From Ceratodon purpureus (Eukaryota; Streptophyta; Bryopsida; Pseudoditrichales; Ditrichaceae): a stretch of DNA of 64,000 nucleotides. The translations under genes and the position numbers were made by a program. Positions 1 through 12,600 of this stretch are shown here, piece by piece. The first letter of the stretch is position 1, and every line of letters begins with the position of its first letter. The notes under the pieces are model-generated. The model worked only from the letters and a program-made list of their open reading frames with translations, did not search any database and was not told the DNA's origin. The DNA is taken from assembly GCA_014871385.1 (NCBI GenBank), contig CM026423.1:21012049-21076048 (forward strand). The letters are read 5' to 3'.

Positions 1-488
1 ACCTTGCATGTGGATTACATCAAACTTAAAGCTAAAGCACCACATTTTGGTGATGCATATTCATACATCATATTTTTCGAAAGATTTTAGATAGTTTTCA
101 GAGGTAGTTCAACTATTTCCCTGCTCTGTCACGATTTTATACTTCATGATACGAGCCATCTTGTTGAAAGTCTCTGACTTCAGATTGGCTTGTATTTGTT
201 TCTATGACGATTGGCTCTCGGTAGTTGGCTTTAGAGTAATTTTTAATATGTTGGGTAAATCTACTTTTCGTTTCAAACAAATTTCTTGTATGTTGAATGT
301 TCGAATGAACCCTTTACTTGAAGCTGTCTGATGCTGAGCATGTGATCTTCGTTGTAGATGATCAAATCGATAGCCAATGTGAAAGCACTGGAAATACTGT
401 AAGCCAAGCCCACGGGGTTCATTTGAAGTACTTTTGGGCAATCATCCGCATTAAATGCTCAGGCTACTAACTCTTTTGGTGTCAACAG
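1..488. other. No gene recognised; leading flank
   Basis: Mixed-composition DNA with only short open frames. I see no recognisable protein motif before the splice acceptor at 487-488. It may be an intron or upstream part of the gene or fragment that supplies the LRR exon that follows. Confidence 0.4.
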
Positions 489-575
489 GAGCCTGTCCAA
501 CAATCAGTTGTCAGGTACAATCCCAGCGAGTCTTACCATGCTCGTGACAGCTTCGAACCCGCGTTTACAACAACT
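489..575 (+). pseudogene. Isolated leucine-rich-repeat exon (LRR receptor-like fragment)
   Basis: An 87-nt exon-like stretch has an AG acceptor just before 489 and a GTAAGG donor after 575. It encodes a plant LRR unit with the residues SLSNNQLSGTIPASL, which fits the LxLSxNxLxGxIPxxL consensus of LRR receptor-like proteins. No other LRR, malectin, transmembrane or kinase segment is visible nearby, so it is either the last visible exon of a gene extending to the left or a captured fragment. The flanking DNA is transposon-like, which favours a fragment. Confidence 0.5.
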
Positions 576-592
576 GTAAGGAACCCCATTCC

Positions 593-610
593 ACGCTCAT
601 GACTTCAAAA
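593..610 (+). repeat. 18-bp word shared with 9574-9591
   Basis: The same 18 bases occur in direct orientation at 593-610 and 9574-9591. This may be a remnant of a larger diverged repeat within the accessory region. The flanks do not match obviously. Confidence 0.4.
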
Positions 611-1079
611 ACATTGTACACTGCCCCGGTTCGAAAGTAAACTTGCCCAAACGTCACCTTACTTGAATCTTGACTTTGCTAGAAATGATAGGCTTCGGGG
701 TGGGGGACGAGCCTTTTCTAAATGCATTCATGTGGATCACGTATTATTAACACTGAATTTGGGCCACATGTGGTAGGTTCTGATTCGCGTCTATTTAGTC
801 ATGTTTTCCTAGTGCACCTTCAGAATCGAAGAGAGGCCTTTGTTTCATATATTGAGTATGTTTCTGTGATTTCCAGTCTTTTAGGACACAACCAATTCAT
901 TGGAACCATCCTGACTTGATAGCAGCACCGGGCAGATACACCTCGTGGACAGCTACTTCTCGAGTAAGATTATTTAACCAGGCCTGGGTTTTTTTTATGC
1001 GTCGATCCAATTGCATTTATGTACTACCAGAGATGGTGTTAAACTTTTTGCACAATTGGGTTTCACCTCTGACTTGTTT

Positions 1080-2010
1080 CGCGGTTACGTTCAGGACACG
1101 GGCTTCCACTGAGTTACCTGCCGCGGACTCCTTAATCACTTTATGCTTTCCTGATACTGGCCTTGGGAAGTTGTTGACCGTCCGCAATTCTTAGTCTTCA
1201 AACTTGCGGGAAGAAGTGCTTGGGCGGGCGACGCTGTGATTGGCCTTGAACTTCTGTTGGTAAGAACTTGAGCCCTGACCATGGACTTCTGCCCGTTTCC
1301 GGGATGTACAGAGCACTGGCTTTCACTGTGCCTGCTTGGAAACCGCTTCCTGGGCAGCTTTTGTTCACGAAGCACTTCCGCAGTGTTACGCGGACTCGCC
1401 CATCGTTCCGGCATGTTTTTCGGAGGAGGTTAAACACTTCCTTCCACTGAATGAGCCAGAGAACCCTGTTTGACACTGTCAGTTACTGCCAACGCAATTC
1501 TAAGCCCTTCTGATGCCCTTTACCTTGATTGGTTGTTGCTTTCACTTAGTACATGCTGTCATTTCTCTTACACACACTCGACCCCTGTTAGGCAGTGGCT
1601 ATTCACTTCGAGGGCCACTTGCTTTGTAGTCAAGCTGGCCGAAACCTTGTTAGCAGTAGTATCGTCACGGAAATGACACTTCCGTGTGCTGGATAGGCCC
1701 CACACCTTCTTCGGTAACCAGGTTACTTCCAAAGCACTTTGTTATCCTTGCACTTTCTGGAACTTCGCTGGTAAACTGGAAGGCTCGCAAGGAGAAAGTG
1801 AAGTACAAGTAAAAGTGAAAGACGTGAACAATGTGCGGAACTGGAAAGGACAGTAAGACCTGGTTCTGGGCAATGAACTGACGTAAGGAATGTCAAGCGC
1901 ACCCCTGAAACCGATGTTGCGTTGGGTCCCCGTAGTGACGTGGTACTTGTAGAAGTTTTTCATTCGAAGACTACAAACGGTTTAGGGCCGTACCTGTGGG
2001 GCTGAGACGA
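1080..2010. repeat. AAGTG/CACTT-rich noncoding segment
   Basis: Short words CACTT and AAGTG recur on both strands, for example clustered at 1670-1815. An 18-bp word at 1794-1811 is repeated exactly at 5958-5975. No convincing protein is encoded; the open frames overlap one another on both strands. The same vocabulary returns at 5.9-6.0 kb, 10.7-11.1 kb and 22.1 kb, so I read it as part of a large repetitive element. Confidence 0.45.
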
Positions 2011-2017
2011 GGTAACC

Positions 2018-4006
2018 CTACTTCACCCACATTTCGCCACCGAGCCCGTTTCCACTCCCCCACCACCCCCTAACCTCTAGTGACAACATTGACGAGCCAC
2101 AGCGCTCTAGGCATTCTGATTTCACGGAGACGGGAGTCGCTGGGATAAAGAGGCCAGGGTCTGCATGGACAAGGACGAGGCGCTTGAGCAAGGCCATGGC
2201 GGACACTGCGCCAGCCCAGCAGGGGCAGTCGTTGCCATGGGTGGTGGAGGTGGAGAGCGCTAGGAGCCATGGCACTGAGTTGATGGTCTTCCAGTACATG
2301 CGCAATGCCAGGAACCGGAAAGCGATTGGCGTTGGCGAATTGCCTGTCCTATCGAGCTGCTTCACGTCACGCCAGGTTCGCAAGTAGGCTTCTGCCGGGA
2401 CCACATGCAATGCGGTTGCATCAGGCGCGGATTCGAAATCAAGGATCCCTGCCCCAGCAGGTGGAAAACTACCTTCAACTCCTGAGCAACGTTGCGCGCG
2501 AGACGCGGGATGCAGAGCCTCGCGACTGTTGGGTGGGTGACATTTCCGCGGTTCCCTGTTCAGAACCTTATGGCCGCCAATTACGCCTTTGGGTACTAAC
2601 CCACAAACGACATGTTCTGGTTTTGTTTGACTACAGTCGGCTTTAGATGCCGCGCACTATCCGACATTGCAGCGCCTTGGAGTTCGTGTCCGTCACCAGT
2701 TTCTGCAAGACCGGATCTTCCCCACCCAGCGCTGGACAAGCTGTTCTAGGGTTTTGGGCCATGTAGACTTCTGTCGTTCGTTGGCCATTTTGTTCGGCCG
2801 ATACGTGGGTGATGTCGATACCATAGATCTTCTGTTGGATTCCGCTTTAGCGTGCTGTTATAGAGAAACACTTTCCGGCAGCTTACCGGAGTTGTTCGCT
2901 AACTCGTTAGGGTTAGGGTCCTTCTAGGACGTGCCCGTTTCCCAGTTCATACTATTGCTACTAATCATTGCAAAACATTGACATACCTTTCCTCCAACTG
3001 CTGTAACGTTTGGGATGTTGTAATGTGCAGAGTGCTGACTTATTTCCATGATGACAGTCCTTAGCCAGGAAGCGAGGCGTCATGCGGGGCAAAATGTTCT
3101 GGCCGGGGATGATAGCATTCTCACGAGGTCACCGGTGGCGGCCGGTTTGCTGCGTCGTGATTACAGTATTCGCTCTTGGCATTGCTCGGATGAGGGGTCC
3201 TTCTACGTCAATGGTAGCGTAAACGTATGGAGGCCTGTTCTCCAGAGTATGTCTACTCCTCCAGTCACTTCGGTGCATACGGTGACCGCGGCCTACCTGA
3301 CGGTTACAATTACGTGAGCCCACTCTCCACAGCATGAGTTGGTGACGCTCAACACGGAGTACTCCAGTCATTTGCGTGGTGCGGAAATCCGCTGATGCGA
3401 CCCCTGCCGTCGGATGCGTCGAGCTAGACCGGCTTTATTACAGAGGTACTTTATCATAATCATGCCGGTAATTTGGATTCGCTTCCACAGTACGTTCTAC
3501 AGACACCTTGAATTGCTGAGGCGGTAGACTGATTTCTGAGGTGACGACTTAGATTTAGTAATTACACTTCTGGAGGCCCTCCATTACGATGCAGCCGTTA
3601 TTAATGTCACCGAGGTGACACATTGGCTAATTGGGTATCCACATATCGGATTTGGTCATTACCAATTGCCCTAGCTCTACTATTGAATAGTACCGTGGCG
3701 CGTAAGTAGTCCACGGCCCCTTCTCTTCTCATTTGTTTCTCGCGATTATCTTCTCTGCGTGCTCGCCTTCTGAATTCCCGCACTCCCTCATCACGTGAAT
3801 TTCCTTCGGAACAGAGTCCCCGGAGCGTGTCGCGACAGCCTTGGAGGAGTTGGTTCTGGATGAGATGACGAAACAGAAGCTCCCTACTTACCCTGCGCAT
3901 ATATCAAAAACCAATCCTGCACGCCTGTATGCCGTCGTTGCCATGCGCTTGATTTCTCCTAATGTTTTCACCCGTGGACGTAGAAATCGCTAACTGGAAC
4001 ATGTTC
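2018..4006. other. Low-information region, no gene recognised
   Basis: Several overlapping short ORFs lie here (for example plus strand 2208-2387 and minus strand 2018-2410, 3607-3900). None shows a family signature. A plus-strand exon encoding part of the B3-domain gene downstream could be hidden here, but I cannot demonstrate one. Confidence 0.35.
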
Positions 4007-4177
4007 TGTCGACATGTTGCCAGGAGGTCCCCAGCCTCGTTCACCGCCACGACGGGATGGCCCGGAGCTGCCAGTGTTCCCTCCTGACATCACTCCGCGA
4101 CCCCAAGGAATGGCCTCTTCAAATGGGGCAACTCCCGCCGTCTTCGCGTGTGGCAACGCCGTCAGTGACAGTGCCGG

Positions 4178-4496
4178 ATGGATAAACTTCCTTCGCCACA
4201 TGCCGGGTCTCAGTCGGTGACATCCTTGTTTTCGAGGTCGTTGACGATCGGTGCCTGGTGGCGAGCGTTGCGGTACCATCGAGGTCGTCGTCCCCAGAAC
4301 GCCCCGGAAGAACCGCAGGTGGTGCACCTGGATGTTCCGGAAGATCCGCAGGTTCTGGCCGTGAATGTTCAAGAACTTCCGCAGGTGGTTAACGTCAATG
4401 TGATGGAAGACCCGCAGATGGTGAGCGTGAATTCGCTCCCCCTTCAAGAAGACGCTCCGGACCTCGCATGCCCGTGCTCACAAATCATCGCGTCTG
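4178..4496 (+). CDS. Exon with four 11-residue repeats, possibly upstream exon of the B3 gene
   Basis: The open frame runs into a good donor (GTGAGT at 4497). Its central part encodes four imperfect 11-residue repeats with the pattern E-x-P-Q-V/M-V/L-x-V/L-x-V/S. No known domain is recognised. It sits 0.6 kb upstream of, and on the same strand as, the B3-domain exon, so it may belong to the same gene. However, the donor leaves one base over while the B3 exon begins in phase 0, so at least one unseen exon would be needed. The start is not defined; an alternative open frame from 4014 overlaps it. Confidence 0.35.
4307..4438 (+). repeat. 33-bp tandem repeat, four copies
   Basis: Four diverged 33-bp units lie at 4307-4339, 4340-4372, 4373-4405 and 4406-4438. 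Each starts with GAAG or GAAC and contains CCGCAG. The unit length keeps the reading frame, and the differences between units fall mostly at single bases. That supports a translated repeat. Confidence 0.8.
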
Positions 4497-5114
4497 GTGA
4501 GTGTACAGTGGACCGCCATACCCTCTCCATACCTACATCCCAACTACATCACAGCGGTCTATGTCGTTATTCTTGTCTCGGGGTGTTCTGCGGCTCGATT
4601 TCAGCGTTGCGATATCCTGTTTTCTACACTAACCATTCCTTATGATGTTCGCGTGCCTGACTTGGCGCTTGCCTTTTGATGCAGCTGTCTAACATGGTGT
4701 TGGATAATAAGCAGCCTGCAAATTATTTCGGGTTTGATCACCGGAAATTAGTTACTTTATGTATAGTCAGTAGGCTTCAATATGCCACAGCTTCTTGCCT
4801 AGGACCAAGGGACTGCCATACGGATGCCGTGGATGCTTTACACCTCCATATCATATGGGGTTGCACAAGTATTTTGTATACATTGTGAGGTTGTGCAATT
4901 TCAGATTCTGCCTAGTCCTCTGAGCAGGAGCTGCGTGGGAGACAATTTTAGGCCGTGCATCTTTTGTAGACCCAGCTTAGTGTGGAAATTAGTACTGATT
5001 TCGCGATCAGTGTGGTCGGTGTCTAGGATTTACATAATTTTAGTCAGCATTGACGGGTCTCCAGTAAGAGATTGTAACTAACTGCACTTTAACGTGTGTG
5101 ATCCTCTGATGCAG

Positions 5115-5357
5115 GACATTCCGACCGCATTCTGGCGCTCCGTTGGTCCCGAGAAGTTCAACGGCAGCTTGATCACCCTGTCCGGACCTGGCGGTGAGCA
5201 CGTGGTGCAGAGCTCCCTTTGCGTCACTCCGAAACAAACCTTCTGCTTCTTCGGGAGCGGTTGGTCCGATTTCCGCGCAATGAATGACTTCCACGTTGGC
5301 GAGACAATTGTCTTCACGAAGGTGACCGAGTGTCAGTACAAGGTTAGAAAGGAATGA
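5115..5357 (+). CDS. B3 DNA-binding domain exon (REM-like), terminal exon
   Basis: The exon begins after an AG acceptor at 5113-5114 and ends at a TGA. About 80 residues form one whole B3 domain: IPTAFW at the start, then SLITLSGPGG (the L-x-G-P-G-G turn), FGSGWSDFRAMNDFHVGE (the GW..F...N.F..GE/D core), then a hydrophobic strand, IVF and CQYKV. This layout matches plant B3 proteins of the REM type, which bind short DNA sites in the nucleus. The upstream exons are not resolved, so I cannot give the full protein. The exon lies in transposon-like DNA and could be a captured host fragment or an element gene. Confidence 0.7.
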   Translation, partial: DIPTAFWRSVGPEKFNGSLITLSGPGGEHVVQSSLCVTPKQTFCFFGSGWSDFRAMNDFHVGETIVFTKVTECQYKVRKE

Positions 5358-5359
5358 GC

Positions 5360-6925
5360 GTTTCCTGCTGGTCCTGACTCTCCCCTTCACACACTACTTG
5401 GTAAACTCGGGGCTACTAGGCACTCCACTGCACTCGGTAGCCAATTTTGGGCAATGTAATCCATCGCTATCAGTACATGGACTACAACACTGTTAGCTGC
5501 TTTTTCTTACCGTCTCTACATCTCTTGACTAAGACCTTCCATGTTCTGCTCCAACCACACTGGGTTTGACATTCAGACAGTAATTGCACTACAATGTGCA
5601 GCTATGTCCTGTGTTCATGATTGCGTTATCTCTATGATGTACATAAACTTCGTCCCCTGTTTGCAGTATTCATCATCTACACCATGTGTTACCAGGGCGT
5701 GGTCTCGTTTACTCGTTTTCGCTTTTGATTGAATATAGACGGTGGTGTTTGCTCTTCACGTAGAAAGACCCAGTCACGAACTCAATTCCGAATGAACCCT
5801 CTTCGGACAAATCTGATAACTTCCCTGAGACTCCCCTGTTACTTACTCTGCACGGAAACTTTCCTACGTCTTTACTGTCACTTACGGTTCTGCTTTATTT
5901 TCGCCACAATTCGTGTGGAATGTCACTTCGTTGATTACTTTTGCAAGAGTCGACGCCGAAAGTGAAGTACAAGTACAACTAGAATAACGGTAGTAAAGTG
6001 AAGTGGAAGGGTCCGTCATACATGCGACATGCACTAGACTGTGACATGTACTAGTCGACTTGTAGAAGAAGCAATGCAAGAGAATAAGTACATGCGGAGA
6101 TCCGTAGTTTATTACTTGACAAGGAATAAGAGAACGCCGCAAATGAAGTGTCTCCTAAGCTTGCAACATCTGCTCCTGACTACACCACGCCATTGCTGAA
6201 CCTCTCAACACCAGAAATCTCTCTGACTCTCTTAAATGATATTGGGCAGGAGGTTTACTTGCAAGTCCATAGCCCGCGAATGCATCACGGCAAATCCCAT
6301 AACAGACAAAGCTTCAGACGTAGGACAGTTTTTGAGCTTGCTTATACGAGTGAGCAAACAAACATACACACGCAGGCCAGAAATATTCAAAAAGAACAAG
6401 TTTGCACAAATAGTCATCTTTTCGTTTTTGCAATAAACGCAATTACAGAATTGTAATGAAGTGAAATCCATGTTCAAATCAAGACGGTGTCAACTACATC
6501 TCCACCATCAGCAGACACTAAAAGGCAGAGTAACAGAATCACAGTGTGCTCACAGACATGGGGGCATCAAAGATGAACTATTTCTATTCGTGACTTCAAG
6601 GATTCAACTCAAAGAGCCCTCTACAAATTCCTAGCAAGCACAAATAACCAATAGCTAATCAGACAGAGACAGAAGCGCTTTCAGGAATGACAGATCTCAC
6701 ATGCATAAAGTGAAACACTGTAAGTTACAACTACTCACTCACCCAGTCATCACCAACAGGATGCCCACGTAAGAGTTCCTATCAGAGGAAACATTTGTAC
6801 AAGCGATATAATTTACAAAAATGAACACCATATCTGAAGAAGAGTGTTAGGGTCACCACCATGTTGTAGCAGTCAGAAACGCGTCTAGAAGCTCTATAGT
6901 TCTTGGCACCGAAGCCGTGTCCTTC
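5360..6925. other. Noncoding accessory DNA, with repeat of the 1794-1811 word
   Basis: No coding sequence is recognised. Around 5958-6010 an AAGTG-rich stretch contains an exact 18-bp copy (5958-5975) of the word at 1794-1811. The open frames present are short and overlapping. Confidence 0.4.
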
Positions 6926-7534
6926 CTATCCCTGTTCTGCAGCCCCACCAATCCAACTCTCGTGCCATGTACCCTGGCTCGATGCATTAGGAAGGGCAGC
7001 AGAGAGTGATTGCGGACCCGAGGTCGTCACGGGCGTGTATATCAGGGGATAAGGCACGCGGGAATCCGCCATGAGGTTCATGAGCTCCACGCTACATGCC
7101 ACGGTCCACCGCCAGGCCGCACCGGGCTTCGTCAGACGTGTTATATGTGTACTCTTCCGAACGTGGAAGCCGCGGCGCCTAGCACGCTCAACTTCTAGAA
7201 GCCATGGCCGCAGCTCCTCCGGGCTCTGTGGTGCGACGGAGACTAAGCACACAACCGCCGTGGTCCTCTTGGATCGCGCCTGACGCAACCTACCCATCCG
7301 GACCGTGGATTCGTACCACCACACCCCAATTGAAGCTCGTCTGATTTGACTACTGCGCCCACGAAACCCCAGCGTTGCGTTCACTGGGCGTGTCCGTCGT
7401 AGCACCTCACCGCGGAGAAAAAGGGACAACCTTGAATGACCGTCCTCACTTGCTCCGTATCTCCACCAAAACACAGGCAAGTGCAAAAGATCTATCATGC
7501 AGGTAAGTACTACTCGCGCGTGGGAAGCATACAT
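6926..7534 (-). CDS. Unrecognised 202-residue ORF
   Basis: The longest open frame of this stretch is basic and rich in arginine, serine and tryptophan. It has no motif I recognise. No splice-compatible neighbour or promoter was identified. It could be an exon of an element gene or chance. I list it only because it is clearly longer than its surroundings. Confidence 0.15.
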   Translation of the reverse strand: MYASHARVVLTCMIDLLHLPVFWWRYGASEDGHSRLSLFLRGEVLRRTRPVNATLGFRGRSSQIRRASIGVWWYESTVRMGRLRQARSKRTTAVVCLVSVAPQSPEELRPWLLEVERARRRGFHVRKSTHITRLTKPGAAWRWTVACSVELMNLMADSRVPYPLIYTPVTTSGPQSLSAALPNASSQGTWHESWIGGAAEQG

Positions 7535-9640
7535 CCATTCTCGTCCGGGCCCTCTTCAGGCTAGATACCCCGTACACATTTCCCAATGTGTAGATATGGC
7601 GTTCACTGTACATGGTCGCAGCACTTCCTGGACCACACCGATGCCGCTGACTTCAGCAGTCTTGGAACTGTCTGCAATTCAGAGAGGTTGCAAATCTTAT
7701 CGCAGGGTCACATTCCTAATTACCCCCAATGCAAAGGAACTGAGTTTTTCCTGCTTTCATCTGTTTCCGAGAATAGAGTAGCGAAAAGTGAAGACTTGTT
7801 ATTATAGTGCAGACGACCACATTAAATACGTTCGACAATATTGTCAATGCTGCAATAAAAGTGTTGCACAAAACACTGAAGATCCATACTTACTTCTTGA
7901 ACTTGACGCCACGTCAGATCTTGTCCTTCTGTGAAAACTCCTCCACAAATGCGACCGCAGTCGGGCTGTCTTAACTTGGACGTTAGGAATTGATAACCCA
8001 ACTCATGGAAATCCAAGTATCTTCCGTGGCTTCCTGAACATGCAGTAAATACCCTAAGTATTCTGTACCTAGGAGAATCTAGCAATGACAATGGGAGACG
8101 GCCGGATGCCCGTCGTGAATGCGTCTTTATGTGCCACATCAAGGGCTGAAGCCTCTGTCTGCAAACAAGAGACGTTGAGGGTCATGTAATGTACTCATCC
8201 GGAACAAATGGCGTCCAATTGAACACACAGATTACGCACCCAACACGACTCTCTTATATTGAATTGAACAAACTCCTGCACAAATGTAAAGCATGACTGA
8301 ATACAATCACAGGGCTTCGTTCAGAGAATGACTTGAAGCCGACCTACACTGTCATATTCAATGAAAAAGCATTCGAAGATGCGTATCAGACTTCCAGCAG
8401 AAATGACCAGGGAATCACCTCTACACGTGGATTGATGCCAGGCTCTTCCTTGAGATATTCCAACAGGACGTCTGCTCTAACTCCCTCCCTCACATTAGGG
8501 TGGCGTTGTATGGCAATTCATTGGTCGCTCACTTCCATTGCACAGATTTCTGAATAAGAATGAAGAGAGGAGTTTCTGCAGTCAAATGATATACCAGAAA
8601 GCTGTGAATTCGCCTCGAAAGAACAATGAAAACCAAGTCTGTAACTCATTTTAGAACATCACATGCCCAGCCTCTGAGTCCTCCATAGAACGACGTGAAG
8701 AAAGTCTGGCTGTGTCACTCTCGACGGCGACGGACTCCCTAAAGGACGCTCCTCCGAATCCAATGGAACACTACTCGCAAGACCTGGCTGAGATTTCTGT
8801 AGGCCTACCAGAGGACGAGTAGAAGACAATTGTCAGTAGTCAAAGGATCCCTCACAAAGTGTTGAATGCCTGGCTTGCACAGACATAAAAACAAATCCCT
8901 CTATCTACGTACAAAAAAATAACCCACTAAAAACAGAAACATACGTAGTGAACTTGCCGTCGTGAGCAGGCTCCACAGCCCAGCAGATGGGGCATACAAG
9001 AACTCACTTCCTCGTTAGCCAACCCGCACCTGGCAGCAAAAACTAATAGATGGTCTCATTCATTGCAAATTCACACGTTTATTGCACTAGGAAACCACAG
9101 TAGCTGACCTAAGGGATGTACCATGCTCCATGTTTTGGCACATGGAGAGCATCAGTGAGCATCCCTATTGAAGTCGGGGCTTCGTCATAATCTTCATTTC
9201 AATTTCCAAGTCCGTCTGCAGGACACACCTATGTCGGGTGCCCAGACATTGAAGTCATGCACGAACTGCCGATGTTTCTGCGGACATCCAGCGCGATTGA
9301 AAGGGATACAAGCAGACATAACCACGCCGGTGGCATGTCGTACACAGCACACTCATTACTCATATCGTAAAAACTTCCGAATGATCATATTTACATATCT
9401 CAAAATTAAGCATAGTTCCGTACATACACAATAGCAGTCAGCCGTGTGGCCATAACCCACACAGATATGTACTGTTACCATTGAAGGGGACAAACACCCC
9501 TTAGAATATCCTAGGTCCGGAATTCGCCACGCAAAGTGAACAGTCTAAATATCACCCGCATCGTTGGACACACACGCTCATGACTTCAAAATTTGACATC
9601 AAAATCTGCCACTGATCTCACGGCCCTGGCCGCCTCCAAT
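7535..9640. other. No gene recognised
   Basis: Only short ORFs (up to about 105 codons at 7822-8142, minus strand) with no family features. An 18-bp word at 9574-9591 repeats 593-610. Confidence 0.4.
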
Positions 9641-9645
9641 GTGTT

Positions 9646-12600
9646 TTACGATGTACTCCCGTCGCGCTTGCGCTTGGCATGCTTGCCTCCGCGACCTCTC
9701 CCCTTCCCTGCATCTGCGACCACAGCTGGTGCCCGGAATTTCTCCTGCACGCCAATTAACGCCAACGGCTTCATGTTGCTTACCTTCTCGACCCTTGCCA
9801 CGCCCTGTGTGGCTCGCCCACGCCCTGTAACTACCTTCTTCGCTCCTGCCACACACACATCTTCGCTTTGAGTCCCCGCTTGAGAAGCCGGCGCTGGACA
9901 CATTGTATTCCGCAGGGCCGCTTTCCTGGACGTTCTCATCGAGCCTGCTCCTTGGCTTGAGGACTTCTTAGTAGCTGGAGCTTCCGGAGGCACAGCCTGA
10001 CTATTTGACTGCACCATGTCCTTGTCAAGTCCAAGGGAATCCGTTGTAGGTACAATTTCGTGCTCTCGACCTCCGTCGCTAGAAGACGACGTGGCCCGTT
10101 GAATTTCCTCACTCATACTAGTGTCCTTAGGCATTTTCCCACTCCAGGGTGGTTGAATCTCCTGCACCTCAGGAACCCCCTCCGAACTGTCAAGGAATAC
10201 CGTCTCGGGAATTAGAGTGGTCAGAGCCTTATCAGCTCCACCTTCAAGTGTTGCATGGGGAGCCTTCCGCGCCTGGGTGAAGCACACCTCCTCAGTGTCC
10301 GCGAAGAATAGGCTCTCGTCGAAGTTGTTTGCCCCCCCAACCACTGTCCTCGGGGGACTCCCAGACTTACTCACCGCCGCTGGGGTTCTGTACGCCACAC
10401 CACCGGAACGTACTCCTGGGCCTTCAATGGGTACCCTTCCAGCATTTGACGAAGGCGTCTTCCAACTTCCCGAAACAGGTGCTTTCACATGCCCTGAAGA
10501 CGGCGTGAATACACTCTTCTGCTTCATCGACGTTGGAGTCCCAGAAGCGGACTCCACATTAACTACACACGCATTCACACAAAATGTTTCTACATGTTCA
10601 GTTCGATGTCGTTATCACAATTACAAATGATACAACCTAGATCTACTCAAGGAAAAAGGCAATTCACATTGTCTCGAGTGTTTGAAAGTGAATCACTGAG
10701 AAAAAACGGTTCTTAAAGTGGACCACCGAAAGGTCCAGCTTCAAGTTCATCCCCAGTGCTTCCGCAGTGACAGCACTTTGAAAGTGCTTCAGCAATCACG
10801 TACAGTAATCGGGCAGTTCCCAAAGTTAGTCGAAGTACATGTACAGCTTCGCTACTCAAATTCAGTAGAAGTCACCGTGAAGAGCAAGTGCGTCGTGGTA
10901 GACAGTGAAGTTGGAGCGGTACCCCGGAAGTGATAATTACATCAAAGTGCTGGACAAGTAACAGTTTACTGGAAAGATCACGAAGCGAAGTGTCGCTCAC
11001 TCCCAATGCCAGTGGTATTCAGGCCCGGGCAACCGTAAGCCTAAGGAGGGCACTCATCAAAGCACTTCTACACGAGTAAAGTGCCAAGCACGGGCAATCC
11101 TAGTACAAGCTTCCCCCATGGAAGTCCTTGCGACGGCAGTGGCCTCATAAGCTGCACATATGAACCACTGCACCTTCCCTTCAGCTGTCGCCACCATGTA
11201 AGTGACCAATGAAGTACTCCAGATAGCCTGCGGTGATGTATGGTTACTGAACCGAGAAAACCAGAGGATGAACATCCGAGGACGCACTGGCAAAGCACTG
11301 AATCCCTCGAGCAGTACATAGGACGTCCTTGGAATATCACATCCGCACCATTCAGAAACGAAAGCTAAAACTAAGTGGCAGAGGCCATTGTCTCTGCGGA
11401 AAATAAGAAAGTTATATCGAACACTAAATTAACAGTGCTTTGAACCTGTCACTGCTACGAAAGTCGCACGCATAAATTCAGAACCTCCTGTAAGACCTCG
11501 CGCTCAGTGAAAGTGACTACGCGGACATACAATTCTAAAATCTCCAGGAACAGTGTCTTCCACAACTTGAATCACAAGTCGGCAAAGAACACCATCACAT
11601 TAAGGACAGAAACATCCCAAAAACTAAGACAGAAGTAATACAAATAAATTACTGCACCCATTTCGTAGGAACCCTAAACCTCCGAACCCGAAGCTGGAAC
11701 ACACTTGACCAGGGCAGACATCCAAACTTACAGTTAGTAGATGCGGCATGAGACACATGTCCAGCGTCATGCCTATTGCTTCGACTCGCATGGCCCTCCA
11801 TCTTTGGAACCCGAAGTGGAGGTAACCGCACCTGATTCGCTCCAAAGCTATCCAACCAGTCCTGGCAGAATTCTTCACCACAAGCATAGCCGGCACACCT
11901 TCTTCTCCCGTCACTCAACCAAGCAGCAAGACAAAAGTGGTGATAGCAACATCCACAATCCGCAACGGAGATGTTGTGACACTGGAAGTTGAAGTCACAA
12001 ACTGGACAATTCGATATGTAGATAACCTGATTTCGCCCCACCGCGGGAACACTCGGATTCCGAAGTGGGATGGGTGTGGTCCCCATGCCGGATCCTACAG
12101 CCATCATCTGCACCTGCTCAGTCAACTTCGCCACCCACGTCTCCAAGCGAGTGGATGCCAGTCCTCTGAGGTGGATTTCACGCTCAACCTTCCGGAGATC
12201 ACTCTGAATCCCCTCCTGTTCTAGTTTCAGCTGCTCTGTCCGGGCACTCTCCCTGCTCAATATATGAAGTCCAAATTCCAAATCCTTATCAAGCACCCTG
12301 AGCTGCTCGTCCTCCACTGCACTGGTCTCTCCAATGACCACGTCGTCATTTTCCCCTGAATCCGCAGTCATTTTAATGGAATTGAAGTGCGCCAGCAGAC
12401 TGTCACGACGGCGTCTGATGTTGGCGCAGCTTAGTTCCTCCTCTCGCAGAGACTTCTGACGTTCAGCTAGCGCTCCGTCGATGCTCTTGCACTGCTGCTG
12501 GAGCTCCTTGCATCGGTGTTCTAGCACGTCCCTACAAGTCAAATGCCAGTCATACAGATTAGAAACTCGCTTAATTACACTGAAGTCGCATCTTTTGTAA

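Noticed and set aside
2018..2410. 130-codon minus-strand ORF with overlapping plus-strand ORFs
   Set aside because: No motif, no splice partners, overlapping frames; treated as chance.
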